Both the position numbers and the translations under genes were made by a program. A DNA stretch of 64,000 nt, from NCBI GenBank assembly GCA_026874595.1, contig CM049316.1:51099676-51163675 (forward strand), in the 5' to 3' direction. Source of the stretch: Sipunculus nudus. Lineage: Eukaryota; Annelida; Sipuncula; Golfingiida; Sipunculidae. This document shows, one piece after another, positions 37,881-48,140 of the stretch (the first letter of the stretch is position 1; the number at the start of each line of letters is the position of its first letter). Below the pieces are notes generated by a model. It was not told where the DNA came from. It did not search any database and saw nothing but the letters and a program-made list of their open reading frames with translations.

Positions 37881-39879
37881 AGTGATGTAATCTATTTTTT
37901 TAATATATTATGCATTGTCATTGACATTTTTCAATTAAAAATGTTTTCAGTCAGATTTTCAATATTTTAACACTGAATGGTTGTGTATAGTTGACAGGTA
38001 ATATATTTATTAATATTTACAGAATATTATAATATTAATGTAATAATTGTATCCGCCAAAACAGAGTTTTGCGGATAATATGTTTTCAGTTGCACGCCGC
38101 CGCCTCTGCCCAGTAGGTGTCCAGAGAACTCCTGCGTAACCGCTGGGCGGAATTTTTATGAAACCCGGGATTATGTTCGGGTCACATGTGAACTGCTGCG
38201 CCCCGATTTTGTTTTGACCTCTGACCTTTCCTCTGCGCTCTGCGTCCGTTTGTGCGTCTGTTTCCACACATAAACCCACATATCTCAGGAACCATTTAAC
38301 CGTTCGGGAAATTTTTTTACACAAATGTAGCCCTTGGAGAGCTTTATAACATACACAAAAAATGGTGGCGCCACCTGCAACCATGTTTGCACAGTGTCCA
38401 TCTGTTCATCTGCCTTGGGTTAAAATCACTCATATCTCTGCAGTGACTAGACTAATTCACCTGAAATTCGGCATGCGTAAACATCCTGGATAGCTTTTCT
38501 GATTTTATGATAGGTGGCGCCACCTACATTCACGTTTACGCTGCAGACATCCAAGCTCATATCTCAGAAACCGTTTGACCGATCAGGAAAATTTTTTTGC
38601 ACAAATGTAGCCCTTGGAGAGCTTTATAACATACACAAAAATAGGCCATGGGCTAGTGGGGGTCATAGTGCACCCCCCTTGTGATTTACTTTAATAGGTA
38701 TTTTCATGTAGCCCTAGGTCTAACAATTCAGAAAATTGATGTTGCCACAAAAAAAACTGGGATGGAAGATACCTCCCATGGACTTTTTAACCACGCCTAC
38801 TTTTACAGCTGGAGGCAGATAATTAGGGGTATGGAAAATCCAAACAACCCTAACTTTGCAACTCTTGACCAAACTATTTCAAATGACCACTTAAAATGTT
38901 CGCCTTGTCAAGATCTACCAGTTTATTCAAATGACATGCAAATTTATTTTGTGAAAAGGTCACTAGAGGTCAAAAGGTCACAAACTTTGACCTTTCCCTA
39001 TAATTTCTAGTGTTATCAGGGTAAATTTATCGCCAAGACCATATAAAGTTGTTTTTAATTAAAAATTAATTAAAATGAAGGTTTACATGTGCTTTGTAAT
39101 ACCAGGAGTCAAAACGTTTGAAAAGAAGTAGTGATTTCCCTGCGGTGAGCGAGATATTTCTGCACTTTTACATACTTTTTGTATGTATTGCTGAATGTGC
39201 CAAATAGGAGTAAGGCAAAATCTAACAATGGTACTTTGAAATCTTTCATTGAATCTTTGCAAATGACCATAAAAGATTATATTTGTGTGTTCTATAAAAT
39301 GAAACATAAATTATGCATATATTTTCATCGAAGCGTTTGTTGGAGTCAAAAGTAAACAAAGGTTTGACCTCACCAACACCATAGCTGTTTGTTACACAGA
39401 TTAGTTATGAAGCCTGCCACGAAATTTTAGTATTGAAACAAATGTATGTTACTTTCTTTCTTTCAATTAACACATTTCCAGTTAACATTCATCCTAATTT
39501 TTACCAGTTTGTATCTTATTTTATGACAGTTACATATGTTCTTAGATAGTTGTCACTGGTTCATTGATCTCTGTTAACAACAAATCCCTAATTTTAATTT
39601 GACTAGTAACAGCCAATGTATTATTTGTTGCATAAATACATGTACCCTTATATCACATATATCAATTTCTATTACTAGTGGAAAATATATTATTTATTAT
39701 AATTAATATAATAATTAATAATTAATTCTCTCAATAAATAGAGGACCTGGTTTTGTGACAGAAAAAAGATATATTTCTCCCCTCACTACGGGCCTCACTT
39801 TCCCAAATTTGAGGGAAAAATGGACCCCTTCAAAAGTTTGGTGTTAACTTAAATCCTGCATTTCTAAAGATTTAACCTT

Positions 39880-40700
39880 GTATGATGATGATCAAGGTGA
39901 CCAAGTTATGATCTGATCTGAGATTTTATTTTTTATTCTGGTTGATTTAACCTTGAAGATTCAGTTCAAGGTCACCAGTTATCAAGCTCCTCAAGAAACT
40001 CTATTAATAAATAGTGTTTCAAATTTAAGGGAAAATATGTGATACTTCAAAAGGTATCGGATTCACAATTTTTTTTATTTCATCCATTATAACCTTGATG
40101 ATGAAGGTCAAGGTCACCAGATTTTTAACTGGTCCAAGATACAGGTAGAGACATTTCACAAGTTGAATTTCATGAAAACATATCAAGTGATTAAAAAGTT
40201 ATAGCGTTCAAAATAATTTCTGTTCTTGCTGATTTGACCTTGAATATCCAGATCAAGGTCACCAGTGATCAAGCTATTCAAGGGACTTAATTAAATCACT
40301 GGTGTTTCAAATTTGAGGAAAAAATATGCGCTACTTCTAAAGTTATTGGGTTCACAAATAATTCTATTTCAGCCTATTTGACCATGATGTTGAAGGTCAA
40401 GGTCACCAGTTTTCGAACTTGTCCGAGATTTTGGCAGAGACATTCCACAAGTCAAATTCCATGAAAATATATTGGGTGGTTCAAAAGTAATAATGTTCAC
40501 AAATACTTTCTATTCTGTCTGATTTGACCTTGAAGATCCAGGTCAAGGTCACCAGGTTTCAACTTCTTTAAGGAACTTGATTTAAACAATAAGTGTTTCA
40601 AATTTTAGGAAAAAAATATACAATACTTCAAAATTATGGGGGATAATGAAGGATAAGGTCACCGGTTTTTGAACTCCTCCGAGATTTTGGTAGAAACAAT
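39880..40700 (+). repeat. about 145-bp tandem repeat with TCAAGGTCA boxes
   Basis: TCAAGGTCACCAG recurs at about 39967, 40108, 40253, 40397 and 40545, with degraded copies near 39890 and 40653. Alternate copies are most alike, giving a higher-order period of about 290 bp. Each unit also carries TTTCAAATTT or CATGAAAA text. The array is present in the left arm region of H and has no counterpart in the right arm, so it was added after the palindrome formed or lost from the other side. Confidence 0.75.
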
Positions 40701-40984
40701 TTAAATTTTGAATTTCATGAAAAAATTATTGAGTCGTTCAAATGTTATCACATTCACAAAATATGACACAGACGATGACGATAGTATGATAATTGTGATA
40801 ATTGATTAAAATTGCAATTTTAGAAATAAAGCAATCTTTATATTTATGGCCCAGGGAATAAGCTCACCAAAGTGTGACTCCTGGGATAATTAATCTTATG
40901 CTGATAGCAGAACGTTCTTAAGAGAGGATGTGTTACAGGTTCACATAAAAGCAAACTGAACTGTCTCGCTAGTGAAGCTTGCTT

Positions 40985-41050
40985 TTCTAGCGAAGCGATT
41001 GGAACGCCGGGCATGTGCCCCACCGACATGGGTTAGAATCCCGGATCGGT
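40985..41050 (+). ncRNA. tRNA-like / SINE-head-like sequence
   Basis: TAGCGAAGCGATTGG (40988-41002) resembles a polymerase III A box, and GGTTAGAATCCCGG (41031-41044) a B box with one mismatch. GGG..CCC can form a T arm. I cannot complete an acceptor stem, so it is not a functional tRNA gene. It is best read as a decayed tRNA-derived SINE head within H. Confidence 0.3.
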
Positions 41051-41139
41051 CCAGAATTTTCCCCTAAAAATTGTCTTCGTAACAGTATTCGAGCAACTGC
41101 ATAGTCCATTGAAAAATACAGAAACAGTGCCTGTGGGGT

Positions 41140-41960
41140 TGCCAGTCAGTCAGGCTACCATGGATAGTCAGTAGATAGTCAGAAGGGACAGTCAGATAAA
41201 CCTACACAGATTTTTCAGGCAGTCACTGATATCTGATTTGATTTTGACTAGCTCTGGTGGCAAACAATTTCCACCACCTGGCTATGACTCTAGTTGTTCA
41301 TCTGTCATGGTCTTTCTGACTGACCTGCTCTCTAAAGGCCAGCCTGTATTTTATTATTTATCTGGTGTGTTGTCTCCTAGACTATTAGTTAGCTAGTTCT
41401 CTGGAAGGATATATACCTGATAGTCAGACTGATGACTAAAGCTCTGGCTCTAGCATGCATGTATCGTTGAACAAAGGGGACACCGTCTTGTGGATTACCA
41501 GTCTGGTAGTCAGAAAATAACTGACCACCTGTCGACCAGAAACATTGGTATAAAGACAGCTGGACTACCAGAGTGTTAGCTAATTTATCAAACAGACTGA
41601 ACACCGCTAGAGCTATAGTCATCAACCTGACTATCAGGCAAATATCCTCCCAGAGATATAGCTCAGGTCTGACTGTCGTATCTGACTATCTACTGACTAT
41701 GTGTGATAATCTGACTTACTACCAATCCAAATGGCAGTGTTTCTGTATTTTTATGGACTATTCAGTTGTTCGATTACTAAAAACACAAACTGTCTGTCAG
41801 TCAGACATTTAGTCAGAGAGATCAACATTAACTCAAACAGAAAGTATGATGTACCACAGGAGAGAGAGTCATTTGATCAGAGTCAAAATGAGAAACAAGT
41901 GTACCGGTTAGATAGTAAGCCAGCCTGTTAGAGAGTTTTTTCGTTCAAGATGATAGTCAA
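41140..41960. repeat. AGTCAG / CTGACT-rich palindromic core of H
   Basis: AGTCAG, GATAGTC, CTGACTATC and related words occur many times in both orientations, for example GATAGTCAGTAGATAGTCAG at 41164-41183 and TATCTGACTATCTACTGACT at 41679-41698. CCTGATAGTCAG at 41417 pairs with CTGACTATCAGG at 41627. No coding frame is credible. Confidence 0.6.
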
Positions 41961-42008
41961 TAGACATGACATGCGAACGAATAGACTTACAGACAGTCAT
42001 AAGTAAAA

Positions 42009-44861
42009 ACAAGGGACCTATGGGTCACGACGCTCAGCTGTTATACATGATAAAAAAATATTATTTAGAAATGAGGCACATGCTGGTTTTGTGTGGTAAT
42101 AAATATAAGCTGTATTATGAGTTGTTGTTGTTTAGCTTATGTATGATTTTGATAGTACCTTTGGAGACAGGGAAGAGGATTAATTTCATTTATTTTATTA
42201 ACAAATGGAGTACTATTGTCACACAGATTTTGACTTGGCCATATAACTTATAAGCAGAACATATAATATAAGAGTTTAACTATTTATTAAAAAAAATACA
42301 AATATTGTCCCAAATATAATTTTTATTAAAAATAATAAGAGAATCATATGATTTTTTAAAATGAATTATAACTGATATGATTATTAAAATAATATTAAAG
42401 AATATATTCATGAATGCATTCATGAATACATTTTGAAAGTATCTGCACGAGTATTCATATATTTTCATTTTTACCTGAATTCCCATTCTTTATGCAAGAA
42501 ATTTTATAATGGAGTACAAAATCATATTCGTATTTAAATACAATTACAAAGTATTTGCACCATGTCTGGAATTTATTCAGTTTTCACCAAACAATGATGT
42601 TGAGAATCCAGAATATACAAAATTCACACATTTAAATAATGATCATAAGTACCTGGTTTTATGGCTTTTATTTATATTAAAAAATAACTGTAAAAAATTC
42701 ATTTTGGACTAATTTCACATCAATGTACACACTAGACACAGTAGGAATCTAGATTAATATTATCAACTGCATCTTTGTCTAATTTCCTTCATATGATCCC
42801 TAATGATTAGTAATGAATAATATGATTTACTTCTTTATCATTAAAATTGAACTGAAAAATGCCATAGGTGACTGCATGGTGTTATTTGGAATATGTGACA
42901 TTCTACCCATCGATACAAGATTCTTATATCATCAGTAACTGCAAGTTTGGACTAATTTCACATCAATGTACACACTAGACACAGTAGGAATCTAGATTAA
43001 TATTATCAACTGCATCTTTGTCTAATTGCCTTCATATGATCCCTAATGATTAGTAATGAATAATATGATTTACTTCTTTATCATTAAAATTGAACTGAAA
43101 AATGCCATAGGTGACTGCATGGTGTTATTTGGAATATGTGACATTCTACCCATCGATACAAGATTCTTATATCATCAGTAACTGCAAGTTAATTTCCTGT
43201 TATTAACAAATTCCTTTTCTATTTTTCTTTAATTTGTTATTAAAAACCAATAAAAATTTATTAATTTATTGTTTTTTGTTATGTTCTTGGTTAAAACTAC
43301 TAGATGAGTTGGGTTGGACACCTGGATCAACTGTGGCTTGCCATAAGCTGCCTGGATTCCATGTATGCTTTGCCTCAAGCGTGCATAATTTGATGAAAGG
43401 TCAACAAGGTCAACATACAAGTGACTCAAGAGGGGCTGGAGAGAGCCAAAGTCTGACAGGGTCTCATAAAAAACATTAATAAAAGCTACAATTTTTGGCC
43501 AATTTCTTTCAGCTTTCTAAACTAAAAAGCTGAAATGCTTATGTGTACATGATATGAAAATTATATCAACAGTGCTCACGGGAAACAAACGTGCCATGGT
43601 CACAGTTGGGCAAAATTTAAGGTACTAATTTTATATTTATACTAAATAAAATTTGAAAAATTCAGAACTAATTTTGGGTATTCAATTGAATCTTGATTAA
43701 ATAATGTTACATCCCTGACAAAAAAATCTCTAGCTTCAGCAATGCTCTTGTTAAGGGAGTAAATATATTTCTTGATTTTTTACAAAGTGCATTATGTTTG
43801 GGCCCATAACTTAAAACAATTACACAATACTGACATCATTCTGGCATGTGCATAGAGAATGAAAAATATGTATATTATTTATGATTAAAGTCAGATCAGT
43901 GGTTTTGATATTAGGCAGTCTTGAAGTGTAACAATGGGTTTTTAATGGAAAAATGAAGTTTTTCATTAATATCTCGAATGTCCTAGTGACCAAATTCTTG
44001 GCATGGTAGGGCATTTTGGAGACATCTAACTGTATGCCGAATTTAAGGAACTTAGAGCTGAAGCTGGGGAGCTGAGCTCTTGCAAACTGCATAACACTAG
44101 CTTGATGTAAACAATATGTTACATGGTGCTTGAAAACTTGATTAAAATCTACAGTTTTTGATCAACTGGTTTCAAATTTTTGGTGTTAACAGTTGAAATG
44201 CTAACAAAAACATGCTGTGAAAATTAAATCCACAGTACTTACAGGAAAAAAACGTGCCATGGTCAAAGTTGGACAAAATTTAAGGTACCAATTTTTTATT
44301 TTTATTAATATTTTAAAAATTTTAAAAGATTTTCATCTAATTTTGGGTATACAATTTAATTTTGATTAATTAAAGATATATTACTGGAAAAAAGGTCCAT
44401 AGCATTAACATTTTTTGTGTTAAGTGATAAAATATCTTTTCTGATTTTTTACAAAATGCATTATGTTTGGGCCCATAACTTTTTTAAATTAAATAATACA
44501 GACATAATTTCTGGCATGTACATAGGGACTATATAGAGGAATATTTATGGTAAATATGAGGTAAAACAGATGAGTGGTTTTGATATTAGGCAGTCCTGAA
44601 GTGTGAAAATAGGTTTTTAATAAAAAATTGAGGTTTTTCCTTAATTTCTCAAAGGAACGAAGTTGCAAACACCCAGTTTTCGGCTTGGTAGGAGATCTTG
44701 GGGACATCTAACATTATGCCGAATTTTGGATTCCTAGGTCTTACGGTTTCAAAACGTGCCACATCTACGGACGGACGGACGGACGGACGGACGGACAGAC
44801 GGACGGACGACGGACAATGGACCACGACTATAGCTCAGATGACTTATAGTCAGCTGAGCTA
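42009..44861 (+). mobile_element. family A copy A8, complete, innermost layer
   Basis: It starts ACAAGGGACCTATGGGTCAC with GCTCAGCTG and ends with a long (GGAC)n tract at 44767-44810, the family hairpin and CTGAGCTA. The flanks AAGTAAAA and AAAATGACTGACAG are H core. It is nearly collinear with A-beta. The microsatellite is the longest of the A copies, and the hairpin is unmutated relative to the family pattern, consistent with youth. Confidence 0.8.
42704..43190 (+). repeat. 243-bp tandem duplication inside A8
   Basis: TTGGACTAATTTCACATCAA begins at 42704 and again at 42947, and the two units run in parallel to GTAACTGCAAGTT with perhaps one difference. A-beta, A4 and A6 have a single unit here, so the duplication is private to A8. 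Confidence 0.85.
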
Positions 44862-46154
44862 AAAATGACTGACAGAGGTCCATATATAAAATAAACTAGA
44901 CTATCAAAGTCGCCAAAATGCACGGAGGCAGGCCATTAATGTATAAGTATAAAAGATGGCTTCATTAATAAAACTGCAATCTTTAATCAATTATCACAAT
45001 TATTATACTATGACAAACTCAGTAATATATCCAGGTGAGATATAATATTAATCATATGTAATTAATTAGAGAATTAATTATCAATTATAATAAGAATTAT
45101 AATAGCTTATATATTGTATACTAGTGATAGAAATGGATATATGTGATATAAGCGTATTTACCACCCCCACCCCCCCAATAATATTTTGGCTGTTACTAGT
45201 CAAAATAAGGGTTTTGCTGTTAACAGAGATTAATGAACCAGTGACAAATATCTAAGAACATATAACTGTCATGATATATGATACAAACCGGTAAGAATTA
45301 GCATGAATGTTAACTGGAAATGTGTTCATTGAAAGAAAGAAAGTAACATACATTTGTTTCAATATTAAAATTTCATGGCACGCTTTATATTGACCATGTG
45401 TAACAAACAGCTATGGTGTTGGTGAGGTCACTCTTTGTTTACTTTTGACTCCAACAAACGCTTCGATGAAAATATTTGCATAATATATTTGTTTCATTTT
45501 ATAGTAACACACAAATATAACCTTTTGTGGTCATTTGCACAGATTCAATGAAAGATTTCAAAGTACCATTGTTAGATTTTGCCTTACTCCTATTCGACAC
45601 ATCCAGCAATACGTACAAGAAGTATGTAAAAGTGCAGAAATATCTTACAAACCGCGGGGTAATCACTACTTCTTTTCAAACTTTTTGACTCCCAAGTATT
45701 AAAAAGCAAATGTAAACCCTCATTTAATTTATCATTAATAAAGAAATAACTTTATATGGTCTTGGCGATAAATAAACCCTGATAATGCGAGAAATTATAG
45801 GTAAAGGTCAAAGTTTGTGACCTTTTGACCTCTAGTGACCTTTCACAAAATAAATTTGCATATCATTTGCATGAACTGGTAGATCTTGACAAGGAAAACA
45901 TTTTAAGTGGTCATTTGAAATATTTTGGTCAAGAGTTGCAAAGTTAGGGTTGTTTGGATTTTCCATACCCCTAATTATCTGCCTCCAGCTGTAAAAGTAG
46001 GCGTGGTTAAAAAGTCCATGGGAGGTATCTTCCATCCCAGTTTTTTTTGTGGCAACATCAATTTTCTGAATTGTTAGACCTAGGGCTACATGAAAATACC
46101 TATTAAAGTAAATCACAAGGGGGATGCACTATGACCCCCACTAGCCCATGGCCT

Positions 46155-47480
46155 AAAAATGGTGGCGCCACCTGCAACCATGTTTGCACAGTGTCCATCT
46201 GTTCGTCTGCCTTGGGATAAAATCACTCATATCTCTGCAGTGACTTGACTAATTCACCTGAAATACGGCATGCGTACACATCCTGGATAGCTTTTCTGAT
46301 TTTGTGACAGGTGGCGCCACCTACATTCACGTTTACGCTGCAGACATCCAAGCTCATATCTCGGGAACCGTTTGACCGATCAGTAAAATTTTTTTGCACA
46401 AATGTAGCCCTTGGAGAGCTTTATAACATACACAAAAAATGGTGGCACCACCTGCAACCATGTTTGCACAGTGTCCATCTGTTCGTCTGCCTTGGGTTAA
46501 AATTACTCATATCTGCAGTGACTTGACTAATTCACCTGAAATTCGGCATGCGTACACATCCTGGATAGCTTTTATGATTTTATGACAGGTGGCGCCACCT
46601 ACATTCACGTTTATGCTGCAGACATCCAAGCTCATATCTCGGGAACCGTTTGATTGATCAGGAAATTTTTTTGCACAAATATAGCCCTTGGAGAGCTTTA
46701 TAACATACACAAAAAATGGTGGCGCCACCTGCAACCATGTTTGCACAGTGTCCATCTGTTCGTCTGCCTTGGGTTAAAATCACTTATATCTCTGCAGTGA
46801 CCAGACTTATTCACCTGAAATTCAGCATGCGTAAACATCCTGGATAGCTTTTCTGATTTTATGACAGGTGGCGCCACCTACATTCACGTTTACACTGCAG
46901 ACATCCAAGCTCATATCTCGGGAACCATTTGACTGATTGGGCCAAAATTTTGCATGTGTATAGATCTCACATAGCTCTTCATCATAAGCAAAACTGGTGG
47001 TGCCACCTGCAGCCATTTTTGCACAGCTCCTGTCTGTTTGTCTGCCATGGGATAAAATCACTCATATCTTGGCAGTGGTTTGACATATCTGCCAAAAATT
47101 TTGCAAGTTTATACATCCCTGACAGCTCTCTTGATTTTATGACAGGTGGCGCCACCTGCATTCTAGTTTATGCAGCAGACATCCAAGCTCATATCTTGGG
47201 AACTGTTTGACCGATTGGGCCAAAGTTTTGCATGTGTATAGATCTCACATAGCTCTTTATCATACGCAAAACTGGTGGCGTCACCTGCAACCATTTTTGC
47301 TCAGTGTCCATCTGTTTGTCTGCCACGGGCTAAAATCACTCATATACATGTAGTGGTTTGACTTATCTGCCTTAAATTTTGCATATGTATACAACTTGGA
47401 CGGCTTTCTGGATTTTGTGGTATTCGGGGCAACCTACATACCCAGTTTGGCTGCAGACATCCATGCTAATATGCAACACT
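46155..47480 (+). repeat. tandem array of B5, right of H
   Basis: Four to five units of roughly 280 bp carry paired palindromes (46161/46310, a variant near 46440 with 46588, 46718/46867, a variant near 46997 with 47145). Units read CATCCAAGCTCATATCTCGG, GGAACCGTTTGACCGATC, TAACATACACAAAAAATGG. This is the same array as in B2 in the opposite orientation. Confidence 0.8.
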
Positions 47481-48054
47481 CAATTTTCCCTTGCCACGCA
47501 ATCCATGCCTCACTTCACCTGTTCCACTCTGATTTAGGCGGATACACGTAGTCGCTTGTCGACTACCCGTATTCTAGTTAACATTATTTTTGGAAATGGA
47601 TTTTTTTCATTATATAGTTTTATTAATATAGTTATGTATAGTTCACAAGTAATATATTTATTAATATTTACAGAATATTATATTATTAATGAAATAATTT
47701 ACATTATTTTTTATACTTATATTTTTATTAATAAACTAAGCAATAAGAAACTTACATGGGTTTTGTATACGGCATATTTAAGTGATATATGATGTGGGCT
47801 GCTGCTGATTATTTACATAATAATTTTGTTTTCATTATTAATTTGAAGTGAAATTGGTATTAGTAATATTAATAATGAAGTAATTTAAAAAGACAAAAGG
47901 AGACTGGATATAACTCATTTATTATATAACAATATAATTCAATGCATGTTCACATCCATAAACGATCTATTAATCTATGAATCTAGAAATCATACCTTTT
48001 CTGATATGATATAATACTGTACAATGTGTAATATACTCTTTAAATAGTGAAGTA

Positions 48055-48140
48055 ATATCTATCTGTCTATCTAGCTATAATCTAGCTATCTAATCTAGCT
48101 ATCTAGCTGTCGATCTATTGATCTATTGAACTATGATTGG
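48055..48140. repeat. ATCT/AGCT-type microsatellite
   Basis: Imperfect tandem ATCT, CTAG and GATCTATT words fill this stretch inside the loop of unit G. There is no other feature here. Confidence 0.8.

Larger units (their letters stand above)
38643..46154. mobile_element. foldback element H with 1.1 kb inverted arms
   Basis: Outer ends are AGGCCATGGGCTAGTGGGGG at 38643 and its reverse complement ending at 46154. The arms 38643 to about 39745 and about 45050 to 46154 align in reverse throughout with modest divergence. AAAAAT lies on both sides (38637-38642, 46155-46160), a likely 6-bp target duplication in the B word ACACAAAAAATGGTGG. Further inverted matches continue inward (about 40770-40830 with 44985-45035; 41095-41125 with 41735-41770; 41405-41455 with 41605-41650), so most of the element is one imperfect palindrome. 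A paired 95-109-codon frame in each arm is the same arm read twice and shows no known motif. Long arms, AG..CT ends and 6-bp duplication recall Polintons; a MULE-type foldback is the alternative. Confidence 0.75.
38047..47577 (+). mobile_element. family B copy B5, complete Helitron-like element enlarged by H
   Basis: It begins TTGTATCCGCCAAAACAGAG, whose start folds with GTTTTGCGGATAA just after. It ends with TAGTCGCTTGTCGACTA, a spacer and CTAG at 47574-47577. Flanks GTAATAA and TTAACATTATTTTT join to a form matched by the direct arm copy at about 47690-47708 (GAAATAATTTACATTATTTT), again A|T with no duplication. Without H it is about 2.0 kb. Exact palindromes lie at 38364, 38513, 46161, 46310, 46588, 46718, 46867 and 47145. 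Confidence 0.8.

Noticed and set aside
38681-39010. 109-codon frame repeated at 45832-46116 on the other strand
   Set aside because: Both are the same inverted arm of element H. Similarity is explained by the arms, and no protein motif is visible.
41966-42253. Hydrophobic 60-95-codon frame also seen at 1727-1960
   Set aside because: It is the left part of family A copies. The version in A4 is frameshifted, so there is no sign of selection for coding.
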